Of a DNA stretch of 64,000 bases, positions 51,635 to 60,418 are shown piece by piece. A model generated the notes under the pieces. The model searched no databases and was not told where the DNA came from. It worked only from the letters and a program-made list of their open reading frames with translations. Within the stretch, counting starts at the first letter, position 1; each line of letters opens with the position of its first letter. The stretch covers positions 62,001 through 126,000 of the forward strand of contig NZ_JAVHUY010000016.1 in NCBI RefSeq assembly GCF_031085175.1. The letters are read 5' to 3'. The position numbers and the translations under genes were made by a program. Origin of the DNA: Phytohabitans maris (lineage in GTDB: Bacteria > Actinomycetota > Actinomycetes > Mycobacteriales > Micromonosporaceae).

Positions 51635-52648
51635 ATGTCCTACCCGCCTCACACCCCCGGTGGACCGTACCCGCCACCGGGTGACCAGCCGCCGACGCAG
51701 CCGATCCCGGGCGGCAACGAGCAGGCGTACACGATCCCGACCGGCTCGGTACCGGCCGGCACGTACCCGCCGGAGCAGGGCTCGGTGCCGCCCGCGCCGC
51801 AGCCGCCGTACGGGGTGCCGGCGCAGCCCTCCGGCCCGCCCGCCTACTCGCCGGCGCAGCCCGCCTCGCCGGCCTACCCGGCGCAGCCCGCCTCGCCGGC
51901 CTACCCGGCGCAGCCCGCCTCGCCGGCCTACCCGGCGCAGCCCGCCTCGCCGGCCTACCCGGCGCAGCCTGCCTCGCCGGCCTACCCGGCCCAGCCGCCG
52001 ACCGCGGCGTACCCGCCGGTGGAGCAGCCGCCGGCGCAGCCGTCGTACCCGCCGGCCGACCCCGGTGCCGGCTTCGCGGCGCAGCCCGCCTACGCGCCCC
52101 CGCCCTCGTACGACCCGGCCTCCGCGCCGCCGGCCGGGCCGCTGTCCGGGGTGCCGTACTCCGCTTCCCCGCTCTCCGGCCCGCCGATGTCCGGCCCTTC
52201 GTACGGGGCGCCGTACGGCGCGGTCCCGCCGCCGAAGCGCGGGCAGCTGCCGCTGATCCTGGGCATCGTGGCGGCGCTGCTGTTCGTCGGCGCAGGTGTC
52301 ATGACCGGGCTGTACATCAGCAAGTCCGGCGACTTGAGCGACACCCAGAAGCGGATGGACCAGCAGGTCAGCCAGCGCGACGACACGATCGCGGCGAAGA
52401 CCAGCGAGGTCGACAAGCTCAAGGCCGACCTGACGGCGGCCCAGGAGAAGCTGACCCAGACCGAGCAGGACCTGACCGGCACCAAGAACGACAAGGAACA
52501 GACCGAGAAGGAGAAGGCGGTCATCGCCGACTGCCTCAGCAAGGTCAACGCGTTCATCGCGGCGCTGGCCGACGGCAACCAGGCGGCGGCCGAACGGGCC
52601 GCGGACGCCCTCGCGGCCCCCTGCCGCGAGGCCGAACGCTACATGTAG
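51635..52648 (+). CDS. Proline-rich membrane protein with coiled coil
   Basis: 337 aa. The first ~205 residues are Pro/Ala/Tyr-rich and disordered and include five tandem AQPASPAYP units. One membrane helix (residues ~207-230) follows, then an external coiled coil (residues ~236-290, KLKADLTAAQEKLTQTEQDL). A short helical end carries two Cys (IADCLSK and APCREAERYM). No enzyme domain. It resembles its upstream neighbour in layout and may act with that protease. ATG 51635 is 4 nt after AGGAGG; ATG 51632 is too close. Confidence 0.8.
   Translation: MSYPPHTPGGPYPPPGDQPPTQPIPGGNEQAYTIPTGSVPAGTYPPEQGSVPPAPQPPYGVPAQPSGPPAYSPAQPASPAYPAQPASPAYPAQPASPAYPAQPASPAYPAQPASPAYPAQPPTAAYPPVEQPPAQPSYPPADPGAGFAAQPAYAPPPSYDPASAPPAGPLSGVPYSASPLSGPPMSGPSYGAPYGAVPPPKRGQLPLILGIVAALLFVGAGVMTGLYISKSGDLSDTQKRMDQQVSQRDDTIAAKTSEVDKLKADLTAAQEKLTQTEQDLTGTKNDKEQTEKEKAVIADCLSKVNAFIAALADGNQAAAERAADALAAPCREAERYM
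51857..51991 (+). repeat. Five 27-bp in-frame tandem repeats
   Basis: Five copies of a unit beginning CAGCCCGCCTCGCCGGCC, each coding QPASPAYPA. Copies 1-4 are identical and copy 5 carries two changes, suggesting recent slippage expansion. Confidence 0.95.
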
Positions 52649-52663
52649 CCGGGTTTCCGGAAG

Positions 52664-52695
52664 GCGGCCGTGGCGGACTCGCCGCGGCCGCTTTT
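52664..52695 (+). terminator. Intrinsic terminator
   Basis: 12-bp stem (52664-52675 with 52680-52691, one G-T wobble), GACT loop and TTTT tail, starting 15 nt after the stop codon. Confidence 0.88.
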
Positions 52696-52713
52696 CGCGC
52701 GCTGAGCGGCGGG

Positions 52714-53280
52714 TCAGGCCATCAGGCGGTGGCCGTGCAGGGCCGTGACGCCGGGCGGCGGGAGGCCGGCGGTCGAGGCCAGCACCGCGCACCAGGCCAG
52801 CAGGTGGGCGCCGAGGTCGTCGCCGGTCGGCGTCCACGAGGCGCGGATCTCGATGTCGGCCGCGGCTGGCGGGCCGGCCAGGTCGCCGAAGCGGGTGGAG
52901 ATCGTCTGGGTCACCGTGCCGGCGACCGCGGTGTGCGTGGCCTCCTCCGCCTCCAGCGCGTCGGTGAGCCAGGTCCAGCCGACCGCGGGCAGCAGCGGGT
53001 CGGCCGCGAGGTCCGGCTCCAGCTCGGCCGTCACGTACGTGACCAGGCGCAGCGTGCCGTCCCAGGCCTCGTGACCGTCCGGGTCGTGCAGCAGGATCAG
53101 CCGGCCGGTGGCGACCTCCTCGCCGTCCTTCATGACGACGCCGCTCACCGCGTAGGAGTACGGCGCGATCCGCTGCGGCGCGGGCACCTCCTCCAGCTGG
53201 ATCTCCGCGCGCGGCGTAGCGGCCTTCAGACCGGCCACCGCCCGCGTGAAGATCTCCGGATGCCCGTTCGGAGACACCAT
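52714..53280 (-). CDS. DUF3000 protein
   Basis: 188 aa. APQRIAPYSYAVSGVV near residue 34 and GRLILLHDPDGHEAWDGTLRLVTYVTAELEPDLAADPLLP are family landmarks. Cytoplasmic, unknown function. M. tuberculosis Rv2680 lies between the RNase D gene and hemE, as here. The ATG at 53280 is preceded by TAGGCT with exactly 7 nt, fixing the start. Confidence 0.9.
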   Translation of the reverse strand: MVSPNGHPEIFTRAVAGLKAATPRAEIQLEEVPAPQRIAPYSYAVSGVVMKDGEEVATGRLILLHDPDGHEAWDGTLRLVTYVTAELEPDLAADPLLPAVGWTWLTDALEAEEATHTAVAGTVTQTISTRFGDLAGPPAAADIEIRASWTPTGDDLGAHLLAWCAVLASTAGLPPPGVTALHGHRLMA

Positions 53281-53287
53281 GTCCCGC

Positions 53288-53293
53288 AGCCTA
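53288..53293 (-). promoter_or_regulatory. -10 box (TAGGCT) for leaderless DUF3000 mRNA
   Basis: TAGGCT, then 7 nt, then the ATG at 53280. Confidence 0.6.
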
Positions 53294-53474
53294 GGCCGCG
53301 TTCGGCCACTGCGGGGGACCGCCGCGCCGACAGCGGGTGACGGTGCCAGCTCAGGGCCCCGCGATCCAGGCCGTATCCGCGGTGATAGATCTCCAATCGC
53401 CCCCATACGCCCTAGATCGCCACGGGTGAGGGCGCGAGGTGTCGCAGCCGCCGGGCGTGGGAGCATGGGACGCG

Positions 53475-54545
53475 ATGACGACGACCATGGAGGGCAGTGC
53501 GGCCCGCCACGAGCGGCCCGCCGCGGACTCCGTTTTCGTGCGGGCCTGCCGCGGGCTGCCGGTTCCGTACACACCCGTGTGGTTCATGCGACAGGCAGGG
53601 CGCTCGCTGCCGGAGTACCGGAAGGTGCGCGCCGGGATCCCGATGCTGGAGGCCTGCCGCCGCCCCGACCTGGTGGCGGAGATCACTCTCCAGCCGGTAC
53701 GGCGCCACGGCGTCGACGCGGCGATCCTGTTCAGCGACATCGTCGTACCGGTCGCGGCGGCCGGGATCGACCTGGACATCGAGCCGGGCACCGGGCCGGT
53801 GGTCGCCGAGCCGATCCGCACCGAGGCCGACCTGGACCGGCTGCGGCGGCTCACCCCGGCAGACGTGTCCTATGTGGATGAGGCGGTGCGGCTGCTCGTC
53901 CCCGAGATGGGCGCCATCCCGCTGATCGGCTTCGCCGGAGCGCCGTTCACGCTCGCCAGCTACCTCGTCGAGGGCGGGCCGTCGCGGACGCACGCGAAGA
54001 CCAAGGCGATGATGTGGGGCCAGCCGGAGCTCTGGCACGCGCTCTGCGGCCGCCTCGCCGAGATCACCCTGGAGTTCCTCCGCGTGCAGGTGGCGGCCGG
54101 CGTCTCGGCGGTACAGCTCTTCGACTCCTGGGCCGGCACGCTTTCCGACGCCGACTACCGGCGCTTCGTGCTGCCGCACTCGGCGCACGTGCTGAAGGGG
54201 CTGCGGGGCGCGGGCGTGCCCCGGATCCACTTCGGCCTGGGCACCGCCCAGCTGCTCACCGCCATGGGCGAGGCCGGCGCGGACGTGGTCGGCGTCGACT
54301 GGCGTACCCCGCTGGACACCGCGACCGCCCTGGTCGGGCCGGACCGGGCGGTGCAGGGCAACCTCGACCCGTGCGTGCTCTTCGCGCCGTGGCCGGTGGT
54401 CGAGCGCGAGGTGCGCCGCGTGCTGGCCGAGGGGCGGGCCGCCCCCGGCCACGTCTTCAACCTCGGCCACGGCGTGCTGCCGGAGACCGACCCGGAGGTG
54501 CTGACCCGGGTGGTCGCGCTAGTGCACGAGGCGAGCGCGCGCTGA
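53475..54545 (+). CDS. hemE: Uroporphyrinogen decarboxylase
   Basis: 356 aa. Removes four carboxyl groups from uroporphyrinogen III to give coproporphyrinogen III, a cytosolic step of heme synthesis. Signatures: [17 protein letters not shown] near residue 35, [37 protein letters not shown], and [12 protein letters not shown] 53475 fits homologue N-termini. Its last 27 bases overlap the convergent SDR gene. Confidence 0.97.
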   Translation: MTTTMEGSAARHERPAADSVFVRACRGLPVPYTPVWFMRQAGRSLPEYRKVRAGIPMLEACRRPDLVAEITLQPVRRHGVDAAILFSDIVVPVAAAGIDLDIEPGTGPVVAEPIRTEADLDRLRRLTPADVSYVDEAVRLLVPEMGAIPLIGFAGAPFTLASYLVEGGPSRTHAKTKAMMWGQPELWHALCGRLAEITLEFLRVQVAAGVSAVQLFDSWAGTLSDADYRRFVLPHSAHVLKGLRGAGVPRIHFGLGTAQLLTAMGEAGADVVGVDWRTPLDTATALVGPDRAVQGNLDPCVLFAPWPVVEREVRRVLAEGRAAPGHVFNLGHGVLPETDPEVLTRVVALVHEASAR

Positions 54546-55280
54546 CAGGCGCAGCGCCTGCCAGGAGCCGTCGGCGTTCCAGCCGCCGTCGACCGAGAGC
54601 GCCTCGCCGTTGACGAAGCCGCTCCTGGCCGGGTCGGCCAGGAACGCCACCGCCTGCGCGATGTCGTCGGGCGTGGCGAAGCGCCCCTGCGGTACGTGGT
54701 CGGTGATGTCGCCGTCCCCGTACGCCCCCTCGGCCTGGGACGCCTCGTCCATCTCGGTCTTCACCCAGCCGGGGCAGACCGCGTTGACCCGTACGCCGCG
54801 CCCGCCCCACTCGGCCGCGAGCGTGCGGGTGAGCCCGACCAGCCCGTGCTTGCTCGCGTTGTAGGCCGCGCGGTCCACCACGCCGCGCAGCCCGGCGACC
54901 GAGGCGATGTTGACGATCGTGCCCGCGCCGGCCGCCAGCATCAGCCGCCCGAACTCGCGGCACAGCAGGAACGGTCCGGTCAGGTTGACGTCGATCACCC
55001 GCCGCCAGTCGTCGAGCGTGGTCTCCTCCAGCGGCGTGATGAACGCGATACCCGCGTTGTTGACCACCACGTCGACCCGCCCGAACCGCTCGTCCACCGC
55101 CGCCGCGAACGCGATCACGTCGGCCTCCGCGCTCACGTCGCCCACCACGGCGAGGTCCGCCGCGACCGGCTGCTGGTCCATCACCGCCAGCGCGTACCCC
55201 TCGGCCCCCAACACCTCGGCCACCCGGCGACCGATGCCCTGTGCGGCACCAGTCACCACCGCCACCCGCTCACCCGTCAT
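54519..55280 (-). CDS. SDR-family oxidoreductase
   Basis: 253 aa classical short-chain dehydrogenase. Cofactor motif [22 protein letters not shown], catalytic Ser in [16 protein letters not shown] (Tyr and Lys), and the C-terminal [13 protein letters not shown]. Asp-rich MDQQP after beta-2 suggests NAD+. Substrate unknown. ATG 55280 has TAAGCT exactly 7 nt upstream. It is divergent from hemY across only 28 bp. Confidence 0.93.
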   Translation of the reverse strand: MTGERVAVVTGAAQGIGRRVAEVLGAEGYALAVMDQQPVAADLAVVGDVSAEADVIAFAAAVDERFGRVDVVVNNAGIAFITPLEETTLDDWRRVIDVNLTGPFLLCREFGRLMLAAGAGTIVNIASVAGLRGVVDRAAYNASKHGLVGLTRTLAAEWGGRGVRVNAVCPGWVKTEMDEASQAEGAYGDGDITDHVPQGRFATPDDIAQAVAFLADPARSGFVNGEALSVDGGWNADGSWQALRLSARARLVH

Positions 55281-55287
55281 GGTCGGC

Positions 55288-55293
55288 AGCTTA
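55288..55293 (-). promoter_or_regulatory. -10 box (TAAGCT) for the leaderless SDR mRNA
   Basis: TAAGCT, then 7 nt, then the ATG at 55280. It is 2 bp from the opposing hemY -10 box. Confidence 0.65.
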
Positions 55294-55295
55294 GT

Positions 55296-55301
55296 TACCG
55301 T
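55296..55301 (+). promoter_or_regulatory. -10 box (TACCGT) for leaderless hemY
   Basis: TACCGT, then 7 nt, then the GTG at 55309. Back to back with the SDR -10 box. Confidence 0.6.
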
Positions 55302-55308
55302 GGGGGCC

Positions 55309-56649
55309 GTGAGCAGAGCTCCGAACGTCGCGGTCGTGGGCGGTGGGATAGCCGGGTTGGCCGCCGCCCTCCGGCTGCGGGACCGCGCGCCTTCCGGCAC
55401 GACCATCACGGTGTACGAGCAGTCGGGCTCGGTCGGCGGCAAGCTGAGCACGGGTTCGGCGGCCGGCTCGGCGGTGGAGCAGGGGGCGGAGGCGTTCCTG
55501 CTCCGCGACGCCGACGGTGGCGACTCGGCCGCGGTGGCGCTGGCCCGCCGGGTGGGGCTCGGCGACGCGCTGGTGCACCCGGCGGTCGGGCAGGCCGCGC
55601 TGGCGCTCCACGGCACGCTCGCGCCGATGCCCGGCGGCACCCTCCTCGGCGTACCCGCTGATCTGGAGAAAGTGGCCGCGGTCGCGCGGCCGGACGCGGA
55701 GCGGGACCGCGACGGCGGCCGCCCGCTGCTGGGTCCGGAGGAGGACGTCACGGTCGGCGCGCTGGTCCGGCGGCGGCTGGGTGACGAGGTGGTCGACCGG
55801 CTCGTCGATCCGCTGCTCGGCGGGGTGTACGCGGGGCGGGCCGACGGGCTGTCGCTGGTCGCCACGATGCCCGGGCTGGCCCGGGCGGCGCGGGTGGAGC
55901 ACACGCTGACCGGCGCGGTGCGAGCCGCGATGGCCGCCGCGCCCCGGCCGGCGGGCGGGCCGGTCTTCGCCACGGTCGCCGGGGGCGTGAGCCGGCTCGC
56001 GGCGGCGGTGGCCGAGGCGTCCGGCGCGGAGATCCGGCTGGGCACGCCGGTGCGCGAGCTGGCCCGGGTGCCCGGCGGGTGGCGGGTCGGGCCGGACACG
56101 GTGGACGCGGTGGTGCTGGCGCTGCCGGCCCGGCGGGCGGCGCGGCTGCTCGGTGTGGAGCCACTGCTCGACTACGCGAGCGTGGCGCTGGTGACGCTCG
56201 CCCTGCCCGCCCCGGAGCTGCCCACCCTCTCCGGATTCCTGGTGCCGGCGGGCGAGGGCACGCTGGTCAAGGCTGCCACGTTCTTCTCCACCAAGTGGGC
56301 CCACCTGCGCCGCGACGACGGGGTGGCGCTGGTGCGCGCGTCGGTCGGGCGGTACGGCGAGGAGCACCAGCTGCACACCGGCGATCCCGAGCTGGTCCGC
56401 ACCGTCCACACCGAACTGTCCACATTGATCGGTGCCCGGCTGCCCGAGCCGGTGGACGCGCGGGTACGGCGGTGGGGCGGCGCGCTGCCGCAGTACCCGG
56501 TGGGGCACGTGGAGCGGGTGGCCGCCCTGCGCGCGACCCTGCCCCCGACGGTGGCTCTCGCCGGCGCCGGATACGACGGCGTCGGCATTCCGATCTGCGT
56601 GCGATCCGGCGAGACGGCGGCCGACGAGGTATTGAAAGGACTGTCATGA
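55309..56649 (+). CDS. hemY: Coproporphyrinogen III oxidase / protoporphyrinogen oxidase (HemY/CgoX)
   Basis: 446 aa FAD enzyme. The dinucleotide-binding motif [19 protein letters not shown] is at residues ~7-25, [14 protein letters not shown] follows, and the C-terminal FAD motif is [20 protein letters not shown]. Coupled by ATGA to hemQ, which places it in the coproporphyrin-dependent heme pathway of Gram-positive bacteria, where it oxidises coproporphyrinogen III to coproporphyrin III. GTG 55309 is fixed by the leaderless -10 box; GTG 55300 is the alternative. Confidence 0.95.
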   Translation: MSRAPNVAVVGGGIAGLAAALRLRDRAPSGTTITVYEQSGSVGGKLSTGSAAGSAVEQGAEAFLLRDADGGDSAAVALARRVGLGDALVHPAVGQAALALHGTLAPMPGGTLLGVPADLEKVAAVARPDAERDRDGGRPLLGPEEDVTVGALVRRRLGDEVVDRLVDPLLGGVYAGRADGLSLVATMPGLARAARVEHTLTGAVRAAMAAAPRPAGGPVFATVAGGVSRLAAAVAEASGAEIRLGTPVRELARVPGGWRVGPDTVDAVVLALPARRAARLLGVEPLLDYASVALVTLALPAPELPTLSGFLVPAGEGTLVKAATFFSTKWAHLRRDDGVALVRASVGRYGEEHQLHTGDPELVRTVHTELSTLIGARLPEPVDARVRRWGGALPQYPVGHVERVAALRATLPPTVALAGAGYDGVGIPICVRSGETAADEVLKGLS

Positions 56650-57353
56650 CCTCGGAACCACAGAGCAACGCGGCGCGTATCAAGGAGCTCAACGCCACGA
56701 TCCGGTACACGATGTGGTCGGTCTTCCGGGCGACCGGGCCGCTGCCGGCGCTGCGCGACCCGCTCTCCGGCGAGGTGGAGTCGCTCTTCGAGCAGCTGGC
56801 CGCGAAGGACGTCGTCGTGCGCGGCACCTATGACGTGTCCGGGCTGCGTGCCGACGCCGACCTGATGGTGTGGTGGCACGCGGCGTCGGCGGACGCGCTG
56901 CAGGAGGCGTACGGCCTGCTGCGCCGCACCGCCCTCGGCCGCCACCTCGCCCCGGTGTGGTCGCAGATGGCGCTGCACCGGCCGGCGGAGTTCAACAAGA
57001 GTCACCTCCCGGCGTTCCTGGCCGGCGAGGAGCCGAAGGCGTATGTGTGCGTGTATCCGTTCGTGCGTTCCTACGAGTGGTACCTGCTGCCCGACGAGGA
57101 GCGCCGCGAGATGCTCGCCGAGCACGGGCGGCAGGCGCGCGGCTTCCCGGACGTACGTGCGAACACGGTGGCTTCGTTCGCGCTCGGCGACTACGAGTGG
57201 ATGCTGGCTTTCGAGGCGGACGAGCTGTATCGCATCGTCGACCTGATGCGCGAGCTGCGCGCGTCGCGGGCCCGCCGCCACGTCCGCGAGGAGGTCCCCT
57301 TCTACACCGGCCGGCGCCGCTCGGTGCCCGAGCTCGTCGCCGCCCTGCCCTGA
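56646..57353 (+). CDS. hemQ: Coproheme decarboxylase HemQ (chlorite-dismutase fold)
   Basis: 235 aa. Converts coproheme III to heme b with H2O2, the last step of the coproporphyrin pathway. [19 protein letters not shown] at residues ~14-33, DLMVWWHA, and [21 protein letters not shown] (with the catalytic-site Tyr) are typical of actinobacterial HemQ, as is EHGRQARGF with the proximal His. ATG overlaps the hemY stop. No ferrochelatase gene is next to it in this window. Confidence 0.95.
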   Translation: MTSEPQSNAARIKELNATIRYTMWSVFRATGPLPALRDPLSGEVESLFEQLAAKDVVVRGTYDVSGLRADADLMVWWHAASADALQEAYGLLRRTALGRHLAPVWSQMALHRPAEFNKSHLPAFLAGEEPKAYVCVYPFVRSYEWYLLPDEERREMLAEHGRQARGFPDVRANTVASFALGDYEWMLAFEADELYRIVDLMRELRASRARRHVREEVPFYTGRRRSVPELVAALP

Positions 57354-57370
57354 CCCCGCTCCGGTGGCCG

Positions 57371-57422
57371 TGATCGAAGCTCCCTTCACGTCGTTCTAGC
57401 GACCTGGAGGGAGCTTCGATCA
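57371..57422. repeat. Family A dispersed hairpin, copy 5
   Basis: Arms 57371-57393 and 57400-57422 (TGATCGAAGCTCCC at the base), loop TTCTAG, two mismatched positions. It begins 17 nt after the hemQ stop, and its right arm holds the stop codon of the GNAT gene. Confidence 0.9.
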
Positions 57423-57857
57423 CGGGGTGGCGGTACGTGCCATCGGCACGTGCGGGATGCCGTCGTCCAGAAACTCCGCACCGGTGACCGCGTAGCCGTA
57501 CCGCTCGTAGAAGCGCACCAGGTGTGCCTGCGCGTCGAGCACGCTCGGCCGCCCGCCGATCTCGTCGAGGGCCGCGGCCATGAGGCGGCTGGCCGCACCG
57601 GTGCCGCGCTCGGCCGCGGTCACCACGACCCGGCCGATCCGCGCGACGCCACCGGGGTCGCCGAGGATCCGCAGATACGCCACCGGCGCGCCGTCGCGGG
57701 AAAGCCACACGTGGCGGGTCGCCGGCTCGGTGTCCCGCCCGTCGAGCTCCGGGTAGGCGCATTTCTGCTCCACCACGAACACGTCGACGCGGAGCCGGAG
57801 CAGCTCGTACAGCGTGCGGGCGTCGAGGTCGGCGAAGGGTGCGACGTGCAGCTCCAT
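57420..57857 (-). CDS. ElaA-like GNAT N-acetyltransferase
   Basis: 145 aa. LYELLRLRVDVFVVEQKCAYPELDGRD at residues 17-43 is the ElaA-type N-terminal signature; the acetyl-CoA loop is RVVVTAAERGTGAASRLM. Substrate unknown. The stop codon lies in the family A hairpin (CCG TGA TC). ATG start; no clear ribosome-binding site was seen. Confidence 0.88.
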   Translation of the reverse strand: MELHVAPFADLDARTLYELLRLRVDVFVVEQKCAYPELDGRDTEPATRHVWLSRDGAPVAYLRILGDPGGVARIGRVVVTAAERGTGAASRLMAAALDEIGGRPSVLDAQAHLVRFYERYGYAVTGAEFLDDGIPHVPMARTATP

Positions 57858-57969
57858 GCCGCGATCCTCGCACGTCAGCGGGAAAAGACGGTGTGTCGCT
57901 TCCACCCGGCGGCCGGGGCTCGGGCAAAGCTCGATGGAGCCCCAACATCTCGTGCCTCGGAGGAGCAAG

Positions 57970-58245
57970 GTGATCAAGAGAAACAAACTCTTCGGTACCA
58001 AGACGCGGGTGACGTTCTGCCTGCCGAAGGACGCACCTGTCGGTACGGTCAGCGTGGTCGGCTGCTTCAACGAGTGGGAGCCGGGCCGGCACGAGCTGGT
58101 GCCGCGCAAGGACGGCACCCGCACCGTCACCGTCAAGCTGGAGCCCGGCCGCTACCGCTTCCGCTACCTCGCCACGGGTGGCGTCTGGCTCGACGACGAG
58201 GAAGCCGACCGGATCGACCACGAAGGTGGGGAGCTCGTCCTCTGA
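57970..58245 (+). CDS. Isoamylase N-terminal (CBM48-like) domain protein
   Basis: 91 aa, a single E-set/CBM48 domain: TRVTFCLPKDAPVGTVSVVG, FNEWEPGRHELVPRKDG, and YRFRYLATGGVWLDDEEADR. Stand-alone domains of this type occur in actinobacteria and in AMPK-beta-like glycogen-binding proteins. It may bind alpha-glucan or regulate a partner; untested. GTG 57970 has GGAGGAG about 5 nt upstream. Confidence 0.85.
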   Translation: MIKRNKLFGTKTRVTFCLPKDAPVGTVSVVGCFNEWEPGRHELVPRKDGTRTVTVKLEPGRYRFRYLATGGVWLDDEEADRIDHEGGELVL

Positions 58246-58264
58246 TTTTTCCTGAACCGGACCG

Positions 58265-58325
58265 GAGCGTCCCTCGTATTGGTTGAGTCATCCCCATGTC
58301 CGGGCTGGCAACGTGAGGGACGCTC
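58265..58325. promoter_or_regulatory. 11-bp inverted repeat upstream of the ESX locus
   Basis: GAGCGTCCCTC (58265-58275) and its exact reverse complement (58315-58325) are separated by 39 nt. It could terminate the CBM48-like gene or bind a dimeric regulator of the type VII locus. Confidence 0.5.
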
Positions 58326-58500
58326 TGATCACGGTTGGGATCAATGGCGGCAAAACCGGCGCATGTCGGCCCCGGGGTGGTCCGAGTGGACAAATGGCGT
58401 TACCTTCGGGTCGCGAGTATTCGGCGTATGGGCATCCATGCGTCCCAAGGGGAGGCTCCCCTGGGCGGGGGGCACGACAGAGGAGCGGGGTGAGTCTGCC

Positions 58501-58860
58501 TTGACAGGAACTCCAGGGGTCGGCAATGTGCACGCGACCCAGGCGCAGCTGAACCAGATGGCTACGCGCTGCCAGGACGTGCGTGAGCGCTTGGCGACGG
58601 GCATGGCGCAGTTGCTCGACCGGGTGACGGATCTCGGCGGCAGCGGCATGAGCGGTTCGGCCAACTCCGCGTTGCAGAACGTGTCGGCCGACCTCAACAA
58701 CGGCCTGACGAAGATTCTGAACGCGCTGGACGAGCTGTCCGGCAAGATCAGCGACGCCTCGACGAAGTTCGGTGTGCAGGACGACGACGCGGCCTCCACC
58801 ATCCGCAACGCGGCCGGTGCGACCGGCGACGGCGCCGTCATCTCGGCCCTTCGCGGCTGA
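58501..58860 (+). CDS. WXG100-like type VII secretion substrate 1
   Basis: 119 aa helical hairpin protein of ESAT-6 size. HATQAQLNQMATRCQDVRER forms helix 1, a Gly/Ser turn (GGSGMSGSANSALQ) stands where WxG normally lies, and helix 2 is NNGLTKILNALDELSGKISD. The Trp is missing, so it is a divergent member. TTG 58501 is the first in-frame start; GTG 58528 with AGGGGT upstream is a real alternative. Expected to pair with or be secreted alongside the next protein. Confidence 0.75.
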   Translation: MTGTPGVGNVHATQAQLNQMATRCQDVRERLATGMAQLLDRVTDLGGSGMSGSANSALQNVSADLNNGLTKILNALDELSGKISDASTKFGVQDDDAASTIRNAAGATGDGAVISALRG

Positions 58861-58892
58861 CGTCCACCCCTAGTTCGAGAGGCGAAAATCCA

Positions 58893-59186
58893 ATGGGTGA
58901 CCTTCCAATCACTTACAACTTCGGCGCCATCGCCGACGTGGCGACCGCGATCGGCACCTACTCCGGCAACATGGACGTCGAGCTCGGCGACCTGTACAAC
59001 GACTTCAAGAAGCTCTTCGCCGCCGACTGGCAGGGCGCCGCGGGCCAGGCGTGCGACGCCGCCCAGCAGCAGTGGAACCAGGGCGCCGACGAGATCAAGG
59101 GCGCGCTGCTCCGGCTCGGCCAGGCACTGGGCGCTTCTTCGGAGCGGATGCAGGAAGTCGACAACTCGATCTCTGCCGGCTTCTGA
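58893..59186 (+). CDS. WXG100 type VII secretion substrate 2
   Basis: 97 aa. Helix 1 (residues ~10-43), the turn DWQGAAGQA with the WxG motif at W46-G48, and helix 2 (residues ~50-90, CDAAQQQWNQGADEIKGALL). This is the classic ESAT-6/CFP-10 plan. No YxxxD/E signal is in its own C-terminus, so a heterodimer partner may supply it. ATG with AGAGG upstream; 32 nt after substrate 1. Confidence 0.93.
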   Translation: MGDLPITYNFGAIADVATAIGTYSGNMDVELGDLYNDFKKLFAADWQGAAGQACDAAQQQWNQGADEIKGALLRLGQALGASSERMQEVDNSISAGF

Positions 59187-59314
59187 CCCCGTCCGGCTCG
59201 GACGCCGATGGGTCCCGGCGGTGGCCTTGCCTCCGCCGGGACCGGTGTCTGAGCCCCGTGCCGGGGCAGCGCGGGCTGCTGGATACCCCGCAGGGTTGAT
59301 TCGGGGAAGGCGCG

Positions 59315-60418
59315 ATGGTGAGTCCGGCGGACGGTGAACTGGCGCCCGGGGCGCGCTTCGCGATGAGCGTGATCCATCCGGGCTCGCCGACCTTGCAGGT
59401 GCGCTTCCGGCAGGGCGTGCTCGTGACGCCGTACGGCTTTCCGGACTGGCCGCTCTGCGCCCGCGCGGTGGTGCGGATGCCGCCGCCCGATCCGGCGCTG
59501 ACGCTGGAGGAGCAGCGGGTCCTCGACGTGCTGGCGGCCAACGCGGCGATGGCCCGGGTGGCCGGCGACCCGGACGGCGATCCACTGTGGCCGGTCACCG
59601 CGGCGGCGGGCACGGTCGGCGGTGGCCGGGAGGGTGCGGTGCCGACGCCGTCCGGCTGGTGCTGGGCGCACGTGGGCACGCCGGACGCCGCCCGGCTGCT
59701 GGCGCTGGTGCCGATCGAGCTGCACGGCTCCTACCGCCACGCGGGTGGGATGCGCCTGCTGCCGGCGACCGGTCGCGGGTTGCGCGCCGACCCGGAGCCG
59801 CTGCCCGTGGGGCCGGCGGCCGGCGAGGAGGTACCCGGTGAACTGCTCGACCTGCTGGAGAGCGCGCTCGGGTGGCCGCTGCCGCCGGCGTACCGGCGCT
59901 TTGTCGGCGAGACGAACGGTGCCGGCCCGGCGGCGCCCGCGGTGCTCCCGCCTTACGGCCTCGTGGCCGACCAGCCGCTCTTCGGCCTCGCCCGGGAAGA
60001 CCGGCACCAGGACCTGTCCTATGTGGGCGAGTGGGTGCGCGACCGGCTGACCGTCGACTTCCTGCCGATCGGGTACGTGCAGGGCGGCCTGCTGGCGGTC
60101 AAGGTCTCCGGCGACGACCTCGACTCGATCTGGTACCTGGACGACGACGACCCGCGCGACCGCGAGGCGTACGGGCCGGAGGAGATCCGCGCCCACCTGC
60201 TGCACCGCTGCGCGGACAGCGTCGACGATCTCTGGACCCGGCTGGTGCGGCCGCCCGCGGCGCTGGTCGACCTGGCCGCGCGGTCCGTGGGCCAGGTGGC
60301 CCAGGTGCGCGACGAGATGGTCGGCGCCGGGCTGCCGGCGCGGCTGAAAGCGCCCTGGCAACCGCCGGCCAAGGGCGGCAGCGACCCGGTCGCCACGATG
60401 TTCGAGGCGAGCTCGTGA
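59315..60418 (+). CDS. SUKH/SMI1-KNR4 domain protein
   Basis: 367 aa. The N-terminal ~165 residues are a domain I do not recognise. A SUKH domain follows (residues ~172-310): LLDLLESALGWPLPPAYRRFV, then DLSYVGEWVRDRLTVDFLPIG and SIWYLDDDDPRDREAYGP. SUKH proteins are best known as immunity proteins against polymorphic toxins, and here the gene sits inside a type VII locus with a toxin-like gene downstream. Immunity is inference from the family and position. ATG with GGGGAAGG upstream; its stop overlaps the next gene as GTGA. Confidence 0.82.
   Translation: MVSPADGELAPGARFAMSVIHPGSPTLQVRFRQGVLVTPYGFPDWPLCARAVVRMPPPDPALTLEEQRVLDVLAANAAMARVAGDPDGDPLWPVTAAAGTVGGGREGAVPTPSGWCWAHVGTPDAARLLALVPIELHGSYRHAGGMRLLPATGRGLRADPEPLPVGPAAGEEVPGELLDLLESALGWPLPPAYRRFVGETNGAGPAAPAVLPPYGLVADQPLFGLAREDRHQDLSYVGEWVRDRLTVDFLPIGYVQGGLLAVKVSGDDLDSIWYLDDDDPRDREAYGPEEIRAHLLHRCADSVDDLWTRLVRPPAALVDLAARSVGQVAQVRDEMVGAGLPARLKAPWQPPAKGGSDPVATMFEASS

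Noticed and set aside
51857-51991. CRISPR-like tandem repeats
   Set aside because: The 27-bp units are contiguous, in frame and code for QPASPAYPA; there are no spacers.
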